NCBI GenBank assembly: GCA_028023455.1
Contig: JAQFVV010006215.1
Location: forward strand, 6,121,230-6,185,229
Length of the DNA: 64,000 nucleotides
Origin: Epiperipatus broadwayi
Taxonomy: Eukaryota > Onychophora > Udeonychophora > Euonychophora > Peripatidae
Direction of reading: 5' to 3'
Below are positions 27,128 to 38,053 of this stretch, piece after piece. The position numbers were made by a program, and so were the translations under genes. Position 1 is the stretch's first letter. The number at the start of each line of letters is the position of its first letter. A model generated the notes under the pieces. It was not told where the DNA came from and made no database searches. It worked only from the letters and a program-made list of their open reading frames with translations.

Positions 27128-27191
27128 GAATATCCTAGCGCTTCACTGATGAAAGCCAAAGCTAGAAACTGGTCTGAGGATAGAGATGTTC
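27128..27191 (+). ncRNA. Type I hammerhead ribozyme motif, best family A copy
   Basis: In order: outer stem I strand GAATATCC (27128-27135), internal loop, inner stem I strand CTTCA, core CTGATGA (27146-27152), stem II AGC-CAAA-GCT, core GAAA (27165-27168), near-minimal stem III (A-C paired with G-T around a TG loop), and cleavage triplet GTC (27172-27174). The partner strands TGAGG and, further on, AGATGTTC follow, giving 5 inner and 7 outer pairs including G-U wobbles. The family's known reaction is self-cleavage just after C17, here between 27174 and 27175. Weak point: the first stem II pair is A·A rather than G-C. Activity is untested. Confidence 0.75.
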
Positions 27192-27290
27192 TGAAAAGCT
27201 TGTTAAGAGCTATTGGCACACTCATTATATACCATTTGTAAGACAAGCTTATTAAATTAAGTCACATGATACATGACTTGATTTTCTTGC

Positions 27291-27306
27291 AACTTTAAAA
27301 ACCTTA
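27291..27306 (+). repeat. Target-site duplication, right, 16 bp
   Basis: Identical to 26595-26610. Confidence 0.85.
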
Positions 27307-28230
27307 ATGATAGTGGCCAAAAGAAGCTATCAAGATTTTATATAATTAACATTTTAAAGTGTTCCAGAAGTCATATTGCTAATGATTTCCATCTATAATA
27401 GGTTAAAGTGTCTATTTGCTTAAATGCACGTTTGATTGTATTAGAAAATTCTACAATTACAACAAATTATTACAAATCAATATTCAAAATAATATCAAAA
27501 ATTCATTAATAAGTTATAAATATTAATATCATTTTAATTTTTATCATGATTTAACCTTATAAACATTTTTTAAATATATGATACTAAATTTTGAACAATA
27601 ATAACAAAAAAAAAAACCCACATCAAGGTAAAGCCTTCATAAAACCTATGAATCAAATCTACCAAAAATTAGAATATAATATTGTTTAAATATGCATACT
27701 TCACTGCAAAATGAATGTTAAGTATTATTTAGTTTAATTAATATTTCAACTTCATTAATAAATTCTTGACAGAATTTTACTGTTTATATAAAATCATGAT
27801 TATGCTAAATGATATTTATTTTTAGTTTCAGATTACTATTTTAAAAATTTTAAATAATTCTAATATTTGATGCTTTGAATTTTTGTGTTAATTTTTCACA
27901 TTACATATATAAAAATTAAATTAATACTATAATAATAATAATTGAAGGGATAAAACATTCCAACACTAGCTATATTAAAGCAATCTAGTAACAAAGTAAT
28001 CCATATTGCAGACAAAAAATGAATCTTCTTCTTGCTATAAATGATTTTAATATGGATAATAGATTAGACAATGATATTTAATAGGATAAAAATAAAAAAT
28101 GAGTGGAGATATCCTGGCAGCCTCATTTAAACTGGCCTATAATTTAAATTCATAAGGCAAAGTTAATTGCTGTTCATTTTAATAATTTTGAAAACAAAAT
28201 CAAGTATTTAGTAAGTGAAGATCAAATTAT

Positions 28231-28378
28231 AGACTATCAGTAGTATGTGCTTATTGAGGTGAGAAACTTCCTAAGTATTGCCAGTATTGCATTAATACAA
28301 CTAGTGCTTGGAATTTTATCACTACAATTATTATTATATATATAACCATTCAAATCTACTTTTAGACTATCAGTAGTA
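28231..28378. repeat. 15-bp direct repeats around a 118-bp insertion
   Basis: AGACTATCAGTAGTA occurs at 28231-28245 and 28364-28378. The 118 bases between them include a TA-rich end. This looks like a short retro-insertion with its target duplication, though the insert is not recognised. Confidence 0.5.
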
Positions 28379-29159
28379 CTAAAATTGGAATTCGTTGAAC
28401 ATATTTATATGTGAGTAAAAACATTAATCATTGGTACTAGATTAAATAATAATTAAATAATAGAATAAAAAATGATTATGATGCAAACGCCATTCATCAA
28501 ATAAATTAGAAAACTTATAATATATATAAATGATATTTAATAAAAATGAATTGACAAAAAGAATATCTATATAAAAATAAGTATAGACAAAACTTATCTG
28601 AAATTTTATTCTTATGACTGGATTTCTTTAAAAAGAAAAACATGTTTATTTCAATTTTCCTAGAATCACTGTTTAAGTCAAAATAGGATGAATGCTGTTG
28701 AATTTAAAAAATCTTTATGTCTGTGTTCTTTCTTTCTAATTTTAAAATGTTATCAAAATTATTGTAAGACTTTTAGAGCAGTGGTCTGCTGACCGGTGCC
28801 GGTCCGCAGAAGTTTTCAGCTGGTCCGCACTAGATTGACAAGAAAATTTGTAATAACAAAATAATACGATTGCAAACTTTTAATTAATATAAACAAATTT
28901 TATTTATTTTTTCATCGCATTTTTACCCGATTAAAAAAAAAAAAAAACCAGAACGAAAACAAAATCTAATCAATCATACATAAATTAATTTGTTTTTCTA
29001 TTTATCGCAGATATTTATTTGGGGGGGGGGGGGTAGAATTAAATTTTTTATTATTTTTCTAAAAAAATTCAAAATTAAAAAAAAAGTTTTTTATTATACA
29101 AACTCAGTGTGTCTTTTGATAGCCAATCACGGCCGCTTGTCAGCATTGTTCCTGTGTTA

Positions 29160-29945
29160 AAACAATAAAATGTAACATTACCGGGCCACGATTTTAAAAA
29201 TACGGTGACTTTTCTTGATCTCTTAAATTTTTTCTACCCCGTCTTTTAATATTTCATTTTTAGTGGGTTTTTTTTTATTTAGCTTTAACTTTTATTTTTG
29301 AAATCAATTTTTATTACCTTTTTTTAAAAATAAAAACCAAAAAATAACTTCTGTCTCTAATGTTTACAAAGTATTTCTCAATACATCGCCCCATCCCAAA
29401 ATAAAGTAAGATCAAAACTTTTGACTTTTTCAAGTTTCGGTTTTTTTTTTGTTTAAAAATACGGCCACTTTTTTTTTGGCCTATAAGGCGATACCTTTGT
29501 TTGTATACCACTGATATACTAAAACTTTTATTTTTAAAACCAATTCTTATTATCTTTTTTTAAAAATAAAAACAAACCAAAAATAACTTTTGTCTCAATG
29601 AAGACAAAGTATTTCTCAACCCACTCCCCCCCCCCAAAAAAAAAAAAATTAAAATAAGATCAAAACTTTTGACTTTTTCAACTTTCATTGTCTTTTTTTT
29701 TTAAAAGACGGCATGGCATTTTTTTTTTGTTTGGCTTTATTTCTATTACACGATGTCTATTTTGCCATTTTTTTAAAAAACTTTTCCTTATTAATTACAT
29801 TTTTTGATCCTTTCAATACACCAGCACACAAAAAAATTATAATAACATCAAAACTTCAGACTTTTACACATTTTGTTTTATTTTTTCAGATTTAAAATAC
29901 GGCGACTTTTTTTTTTTGCCTGTATGGTGATTTTAATTATGCGAT
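29160..29945. repeat. Degenerate tandem repeats inside hAT element
   Basis: About four decayed units of some 200-230 bases. Each contains a version of GATCAAAACTTTTGACTTTTT followed by TAAAATACGGCGACTTTTTTT (about 29200, 29460, 29705, 29900). Units differ by long T and C homopolymers. Confidence 0.6.
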
Positions 29946-30046
29946 TTCTAGTTTGCCCTTACTACTATCAAAGGACAACCTCCATATATATATAACTTCA
30001 TCTTGTATATTTAACATTAAATACAGATATTACATTTATCATAATC

Positions 30047-30222
30047 TTTACTAAGGCTGTAAACCTTAAGAATATGCGCATGAAAAATGCGACGGTAGGG
30101 ACTTCTACAGGTCTTAACCACAAGCTTATGCTTTGGAAGAAAAGCTTGTGGTTAAGACCTGTAGAGGTCCCTACCTTCACATTTTTCATGCGCATATTCT
30201 TAAGGTTTACAGCCTTAGTAAA
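30047..30222. repeat. Near-perfect 176-bp hairpin inside hAT element
   Basis: Left arm 30047-30127 and right arm 30141-30222 are about 95% identical inverted copies (TTTACTAAGGCTGTAAACC opposite GGTTTACAGCCTTAGTAAA) around a 13-base loop. Mismatches cluster at GCGACGG versus GTGAAGG. It could be a fold-back element nested in the hAT element or part of it. Its RNA would form a long stem. Confidence 0.85.
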
Positions 30223-31311
30223 TATTACTTAATATAATAATGTGCGTTTAAATAAATTTATTTATCATAATCATTGTCATGTAATTACACTAGCTGTGAT
30301 ATTTCCCAACATTCAGGCGAATAACATTTTATTCTTGCATGTTTTAACAATGAAATAATAAACATAGAAATGCAAGCGCAATAATGAGAACGATTGCTAT
30401 TGTACTATTTTTTGTAGTAGTATGACTGCGCAACTCGAGTGTTCAGCATGTGAAGGTAAGCAAACACCATTACAATACACAATAAGAGGTGTGCTGTTTT
30501 GGTCAGTTATAACAATTATGCTCATCTAAGGCTAAGCAGGTTACATCTTTAAGAACATTTATCTGTAAACTTCTGCCGGTCCGTGAAATCTTATCCTTAT
30601 TTTTGCCGATCCGCAGGTGTGAAAACGTTGAAGACCATTGTTTTAGAGAATAATTTGAATGATTAATATATAAAAATAGATCCATATTCCTCTTCAGTGA
30701 TGTTTTCAATTCTCCCAGGTTATTTTCTACTTTAGCTTATCACAATTACTGCATATCAAATATATAATGAGTATTTTATGGACCAATTACAAATTGATTT
30801 TAACATGTTATTTATGTTCATAAAATTTTTTGAAGAGTAATTAGAAGTTGATGCTATGTTTATAATCATTATTATGAAAAAGATTGTTAATCTTAGAATG
30901 AACAAATATTTCTCTAAGATTTCTTCATCAATTAAAAAATGAGCAAAAACAAAAAAAATGGATATTTTTTAAAAAATATCTTTTGAAGATGAATGAATAT
31001 AAAAATATTTCTATAAAATAAATTTAAAGGCAAGAGACTTTAATAACATAATCATTTTTAAAGTTATTTAATAATCATTCACCTTTTAGCATCCTATAGA
31101 AGAAATATCAGATAGTTAAAAAAACATAAAAATATTGAACAATTTATATATTTTATAAAATTTTGGCTAAATAGAATGCCTGTTTTACAGTGTTGAAGAA
31201 TGATAACAACAAAAAAAAAGGGGGGGGGGGCTCATCAATTGGTTTATATATACAAGTTGAATCTGTTGTGAAACATCTATTCATAAGTTATCAATGATAT
31301 CAAAAAATATA

Positions 31312-33070
31312 TCATCAACCATTATCAATCCACTGCAGGATGAAGGTCTCCCCAAGTTCAATCCATATTCTCCGATCTTTAGCTTCTCTTCTCCACATCC
31401 CCCCTGCACACTTTCTTATTTCATCTATCCATCTCATGTGTGGTCTCTTTCTAGGTCTTTTACAATCTCTTGGAATCCAGTTTAAGACTTCAATTGTCCA
31501 TCTATTATCATATCTTCTAGCAATATGTCCAGGCCAACTCCACATCAATCTTTTAATTTTTTTAATGACATCAGTAACACCTGTTTGTTCTCTTACCCAT
31601 ACATTGCGTTTTCGATCTCTTCTTGTTACTTCCAACATGCATCTCTCCATACTTCTTTGAGTGGTTTGAAGTCTCTGTATTGCTCTTCCATTAAGTGTCC
31701 AAGTCTCAGATCCATAAGAACTGGTAAAACACATTTGTTAAAAACCTTCCTTTTCAAACACATAGGCATATTTCCTTTTAGTATCAAGTTATTTCTACCA
31801 AAAGCACTCCAACCAAGTTTAATTCTATGATTAATTTCATCCATTATGTTTCCATCTGTATTAATAATCTGACCAAGATATTTGTAACTGTTAACTTCTA
31901 ATTCATCATAATCAATCTTTATTTTCATATTTTGAGCAAATCGATTAAACATTACTTTAGACTTTTTAACATTTATCTTTAGTCCTACTTTCCTATGATA
32001 ATTCCTGCAACATTTCCTGTAGCTCTGAAGCATTATTTGCAAAAACAACTACATCATCTGCAAAATCTAAATGACTTAAATAATCTCCATTTACTTTCAC
32101 TCCTTTAGTTTCCCATTTTAATCCACAAAATATTTCTTGCAGCACTGCTGTAAAAAGTTTTGGAGATATAGAGTGATCCTGTCTTATACCCTTCTCAATG
32201 TTGACTTTTCCAGTATCATTATGTAATCTAATTGTTGCTGTTGCATTTTTATAAATATTCTTTAAAATATGACAATATCCTGGATCTATACCTTGATGAT
32301 CCAATGCTTTAATCACCGAAGAAATGTTTATAGAATTAAATGCCTTCTCATAATCTACAAATCCAAAACATAATGGCAACTCATATTCATTTCTCCTTTC
32401 TATAATTTCTCTCAATATCTGGATATGATCTACTGTACTGAAACCACTTTTAAATCCAGCTTGTTCTCTTGATTAGTGGAAATCTAATGTTCTCTGAAGA
32501 CGAGTTGTAATTATCTTGATAAAAATTTTGTATAAAACTGATAAAAGGCTGATGGGTCTGTAATTTCTAATATCTTCTTTATCACCTTTTTTAAATATTA
32601 ATATTATTACTGCATTCTTCCAATTATCTGGGACATCTTTATCATTTAGACATTTGGTATATAACTTTGCTAAAAAAAATTCTATTTCTTCACCTGCTTC
32701 TTTTAATATATCAATTATAATTCCATCATTACCTGGAGCTTTTCCTTTCTTCATACATTTAATTGCATGTCTCACTTCTTCATTTAAAATTATGGGCAAT
32801 TCAGAAGATGTAATAGATATAGGAAGTATTTGTTCTTTATTACTATATAATTCTTGATAAAAATCTTCTATCCACTTCAAGATGTTATCTCTCTTTTTAG
32901 TAATAATTCCATTTTTTTTTCTTATTGCAGATATAAATTTCCTACCAATACCAAAATGTTGCTTTATATTCTCGAGACTTTTATTTTCTTCTACAGCTTT
33001 CCTTACTAATTCACAGTTATACTTTCTTATATCATTTATATTTTCAAAAAAATATATATTAGTAGTAAAA
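31312..33070 (-). pseudogene. RTE-like LINE, RT and C-terminal region, 5'-truncated
   Basis: Minus-strand order: LENIKQHFGIGRKF, KKGKAPGNDGI, FKKGDKEDIRNYRPISLLSV, then motif A FVDYEKAFNSI, motif B GIRQDHSISPKLF (usually RQGD.ISPKLF) and motif C LDFADDVVVFA. The C-terminal domain ends LGETFILQWIDNG. Damage is slight: one in-frame stop near 32475 (CAA to TAA) and two frameshifts near 32000-32050 and 31630-31730. The 5' end is cut near 33070, typical of incomplete reverse transcription. The 3' end is followed by TGAT-rich sequence, as in RTE elements. Same family as 1-1397 and on the same strand. Confidence 0.9.
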
Positions 33071-36000
33071 TAATTAATAATAAATTTTGTATGTTCGTAG
33101 AAAGAGTTGACATAATTTATGAATTAAAAAAAATATATTTTTTTAAAATTCATATATCACAATTCTATTCAGAATCAACATTTATCATCAAATTATTTCA
33201 ATACCAATATATATTTTCTCAGTACTACTGCTTGATTTATGAACAAATATCTCAATGCTGATTTATGTATAAAATCTAGTAATAAACACAAATGCTTATA
33301 TGTTAGTAATTATTATTCTAAATATAATAAAACAGACATTCTACAAAGCAAGATCAGAATTTAAAGATATATGTAAAACTAATAATTTTTTAAATAGAAG
33401 CATAATTCATATAATTGGAGTTTAAATGGAGCTTGAAAGTCTGTGTTCAGATTCTCTATAATTACTAATAATTTTGTAAAACATACAATCTTTACATTTA
33501 TTTATTTTTAATTTTTTATTATTCCACAGATCTCTGCAGGATATCAAAAATGAGAATAAGAAATTATTTATTAATTTAAAAAAAACAACAACTTCTGAAC
33601 GAGGATTTGAAATCTATTTAGGATTGAAGAATGACTTAATTCTTAATTTTTTAAAGATAAATAAATTATTTCATGTTTAGAGAAATTAAAAAAATATATT
33701 TTCATTTCATTCTTTGGTCATTTATTATCAATGAAGAAATCATAGATATATGATTATTCAATTTAAAGTCAACATTTTCCCTATAACTATTAATGGATAT
33801 CAATTTTATTTAGATGGAAATAACATCATTACTTCAAAATTTCTTGAAACACAAATAACATTTTCACACAGATAAATGAAAACAACTATATTACAAAATG
33901 CAAGATGTTGGTGATCCACAAAATACACAAAGCACTTGTACATAAAAATCCTGTCCACTTTGTTTAGAGATCTTTACAATCCTTTAATTATTATATTATT
34001 TTTTGTAATATACTTATGTGCATTCTTTATCATATACTATTTTCTAAATATATCTATTGCACATTTATAGCTTTTGATTAACATTTATATATAATATTCT
34101 TACATTTTTTAAATAACATATTAATTAATTTTCAAATAAAAATGTCCAATTTATAAGATAATTCCTATTTTTAAAATGAATTTTACAACTCAATCATTAT
34201 AATGTTTATGATTTTATTTCTTTAATTAATTGAAATAGACAATCCTTTTTCCCTTTAATCTTGTTACTTAGATAAGATATCAAATAAGTTTTTGTCTTTA
34301 TTTTTTCCTAAATTTAGAAATATTTTAAATAAACTCTTATTAATTATATTATCTTTATATATTTTTTTTTCTTGGTTATTTTGTGTATATATAATTTTTT
34401 TTTAAAAAAGCAAGTTACTAAACAATTATCAGCACATTACTAAATATAGCTTTTATCTAGATAATTACTAAAACATAAAAGTCATTTATATTTATAAATG
34501 TTTCAAAATATTTATCATTAAGAAAATGCTAAATTTAACCATCAAAGGTATAAACAATTGGAAATAATAAATTAATGTCTATCAATTTTTACTTATAAAT
34601 AATTACAATGTTGTGTTTGAAAATAAATAAAGATTTCATATAACATTATAAATCAACTATCAGTCATATATCTAACTAATCACAGAAATGAACATATTCA
34701 ACACCAGCCCTAATAATAATCAGTCACTTTCAATAACAAATACTAATAGCACATAATCTACTGTATTATTAAAAAACGTGGGATAGCAGATTGAAAGAAA
34801 GAATATATGCTATATATTATTTAAATAATAGAAAGATGAATATCGCTAATCATGAATAAAACATTCATATTAAAATTTGATATTATTTAGATCTGAAGTT
34901 AAGTAGTCAGCATGCTGTATAACTCTAATAAACTCATGCCAAAAATAGTTCAATAGGCTGTATTTTTGCTGCATATTTCCCCCCTTGAAATTAGCAATCA
35001 CCAGTTTTGATTTAAAATAGTGTTAAAACTGTACACATTATACAAGTGCAGTTCTATCAATCAATTTGTCTTTTATTCTACTTTATAAAAACTAGGTTTT
35101 TCTACAATGGAAATTAATGTTTTTTCCAATTAGTGCCATTTAATTTAATTTTTTTCTTACTTTCTTTATAACAATTTAATGTATACCGAGAAATATAGAT
35201 TGGGGAATAATGGAATTATTCAACTAATTTAAGCATTGTCAATGATTTACTATACTAAACTCGGAAGCTATGCTTTCTTATAGAAACAGTTATGGTTCAC
35301 TAATTATCAAGCCATTTCTGTCCGTAAGCGCAGTGATTATTTTTATCATGCAAATCGGAATGAGATTTTGCCACTGAATGTTATTGTCTAACAATGTGTA
35401 ATTTTACCAAGGTTTAAACTTTCAATCACTTTTTTTCCCCCAATTTTTACTGATAGAAAAATACATAAAAAATGATTTTGTTACTAATAAATATGTTACC
35501 GAAGGAAAAAATTTATATCAAAAATTAGAATATTTTTTTAAGTGATGGTAGGCATTTTTTGTAGGTCACTTGTGCACAGATTAGAAAATATCTAGAATTT
35601 TTAACCAGAACAAAGATATCTCTTCACTTTTCAGAAATTACGATTTTTTTTAATATACTTTGTCAAATATTAAAAGCAAAAACTGCAATAAAATTTATAT
35701 GTATGACCTCTGCAATATAAATTTTAGAACTGCATATCAGATGAGTAGAGAAATAGTAATTGACGAAGTTATTAAAATATTTAGTGATTGGAATAGCATG
35801 AAGTAATATGATCATTCAAAATCATTAAAGCAAAAGTTCAAATGATGGGTCTGTGCAGATAACCATAGTGGACGTGTGTCATATGAAGTTGTACATAAGT
35901 AAATATACACCTTTTGAATCTGTTTATTAAAGCTGTGCTCTCAGAAATTTTAAAACATTAAAAAAAAAAAGAGTTGTACTGTCTATCTTAAAAAAGGCAT

Positions 36001-37524
36001 AAAAGTTTTGGAGTGATGATTGGATACATGGCTAAAGAGTTCAGAGAGGCTGATTTATTGCTTATCAAATGAAATTGAGATAGGCAATGCATCTCTTCAA
36101 ATTCCACCTCACTTAGCTTCTTCAAGAGTATTGATTAATGAGCTAGCTCTATCCACCATCTTTCTACGTGGACACTTAAATTTAGTGATCAAAAGATGTC
36201 ATGAAAAATTTTAATTTAAGTTATATCTGTATTTTTATTCTTTTACTACATGGTTGCAGTAACCTTTAATTATTTGTAAGCAATCATTTTGTAATAATAA
36301 CAATTACAAATTTTAGGTAATAAGACAGATAAAAAAAAAAAGCAGTATTATTACTAATATTCTACTTTTTTTTTTTTACTGTTTAGCTATATTTTATCTG
36401 AGTCATTTGCAGTTTGAAAACTATTTTAGACTAACTTATTCATATTTATCCACTTTTTTTTTTCTACTGACTATAGAGACACCTATTAAAAAAGAATACT
36501 TGTGGAGTTTCCAGAAAAAACAAACGATGTAAATGTCTAATTTTTTGATGGTTTAGAATAATCAATTGTCTTAGGTAAACTATGTTATACATCATTTTGT
36601 CAGATATTTTATAAGGAATGTAGTGAAACTGTTAATAAAATTATAATTTTAAGATTTATTAAAATTTAGAATTTACGAAAAATCACAAAAATAATTTTTA
36701 TAAGTGTTAAAATCTTTGTAATCTATCAAATATTATTATTTTGAATATATAATAATTATTTTTTCAACTTTACTATAATATATTTTATTTTTCTGATATT
36801 ATACTCTAATAGATTTTTGCACCACAAATTAAAATTATAAAAATTTTATCTTAATTAAACCAATTTTCCAAAAATCCAATATGGCCATTAAAACAATCAA
36901 ATGGTTAAATAGCAACTCACTGATAAACATTAAACATATAGATGATATATTTCATTGACCAACCAAAGAATTTAAGAAAGGCTGAGCTGGTTTGACTTTT
37001 CTTTTACAGTAATTTGAACACTGCAATATAAACTTCAAATTGACTCACTTTTTTGGAGGACTGAAAAAAAAAGTATCTATCAAAAACATATTGAAATACA
37101 TCTAAACATTGCTCACACAAGATATATGCCAGCTAATGTAAAATGACTAAATATTGCTGAGAAAATCTCTCCAAAAAACATGGCATAAAAGTCTTTTACT
37201 AAGGAATTCTCGGAACAGTTACCAAATACTATTCTCTCATTCTATTTTATGAGATCCAGCAATTCATATTTTTAAAAAAAATTACAATCTTATACGAGAT
37301 TTTAATCCAAAATATCAATGCCTTTATTAAGAATTGAATCGTATAAATCTTTTCTCACAGCAAGATTAAATTCATAACAAAAAGTTCTATAAATAATGGT
37401 GAAACTTTGCTACATCTTACACTAAAAGTGCTTTTAATATGCTTTAAAAGATATAATTCATTTATATTTAATGAGTCTAAAATATTCTTTAAAGATTTAA
37501 CAATTTCAGGTCATAAATTTTTTT

Positions 37525-37962
37525 TTATAGATTAGACAACTTCCATATTTCTGCATTCTTTTTTATTTCATAAATAATTTCATATAAACAAAGATACAAT
37601 AAAAGACAAATAACCCTCAAGATGCATTTTGTGCTGAACCAGCACTCATCAGTTGGGCCAGGTCATCAGCTCTCATATATATCTTTATTATATGAAGAAT
37701 ATTTATGTAGAGCAAATTGTCTCATTTTTATTTTCAAGTGTCAATTTACTCCATTCCCAACTTTTACGTTATCAACTTTTTGATAAATACGTAATGATTA
37801 TTACTAATCATTTATTAAACTAGAGATTTTCTCTAGCAGATATAAACTTTAATCCGAGTTAAAAATTAATATATCTGATTTTCAGCACATACACACGGCT
37901 ATTTACATTTCTCTTTCTCCCATGCATAATATCTTTATTATAGATTAGACAACTTCCATATT
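37525..37962. repeat. 25-bp perfect direct repeats around a 388-bp segment
   Basis: An identical 25-base stretch (containing GATTAGACAACTTCCATATT) lies at 37525-37549 and 37938-37962. The segment between includes the family C hammerhead motif. It is either an unusually long target duplication or an ancient tandem duplication. The sequence after the first copy also resembles that after 38065, which favours duplication. Confidence 0.65.
37609..37667 (-). ncRNA. Family C hammerhead-like motif
   Basis: On the minus strand: GATGACC, loop, CAA, core CTGATGA (37652-37646), a perfect 4-bp stem II GTGC-TGGTTCA-GCAC, then AAAA where GAAA is expected, palindromic ATGCAT as a minimal stem III, C17, then TTGAG and GGTTATT. 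GATGACC pairs with GGTTATT over 7 bases including wobbles. The G-to-A change at G12 would be expected to abolish or greatly reduce cleavage. CpG decay (CACGAAA to CACAAAA) explains it. Confidence 0.6.
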
Positions 37963-38053
37963 AACATCACATGATCACTATCTCATACTAGCACAATAAA
38001 ATCCCTATCTAGTGCCTACTATATGGAGAGTTTTGCTGTATTTTGAATTGTTT
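37963..38053. mobile_element. 91-bp family B remnant with 12-bp TSD
   Basis: AACTTCCATATT flanks it at 37951-37962 and 38054-38065. The inside joins the family B start (AACATCACATGATCAC) to its usual end (ACTATATGGAGAGTTTTGC) with most of the unit missing, including the hammerhead. Confidence 0.7.

Larger units (their letters stand above)
26611..27290. mobile_element. Family A hammerhead-bearing fold-back element with 16-bp TSD
   Basis: 680 bases between identical 16-bp duplications. It has two linked units. The first (26611 to about 26900) opens with an arm in minus orientation. The second (from GCAAAAAAATCAAGTCAT near 26903) ends with the inverted form ATGACTTGATTTTCTTGC at 27290. Inner arms around TCAGATTTTCTACTTAAT are also inverted. 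The right arm has a near-complete plus-strand hammerhead (27128-27191), and the left arms have decayed minus-strand versions. No protein is encoded. A TSD of this length points to target-primed retrotransposition rather than a cut-and-paste transposon. Confidence 0.8.
28779..30640. mobile_element. Non-autonomous hAT transposon, 1862 bp, 8-bp TSD
   Basis: An exact 8-bp duplication, TTTTAGAG, flanks the element at 28771-28778 and 30641-30648. The ends are CAGTGGTCTGCTGACC and, inverted, CAATGGTCTTCAACG, the CAGnGGT style of hAT termini. Subterminal GGTCCGC/CCGGTCCG motifs occur near both ends. No transposase frame remains. The interior contains A/T-rich repeated segments (29160-29945) and a large hairpin (30047-30222). 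Mobilisation would need a hAT transposase in trans. Confidence 0.88.

Noticed and set aside
31294-31830. Plus-strand frames rich in Ser/Leu
   Set aside because: Antisense of the RTE-like LINE on the minus strand.
36020-36214. Plus-strand frame of 64 codons with fairly balanced composition
   Set aside because: I recognise no family and see no convincing exon boundaries; left as unexplained DNA.
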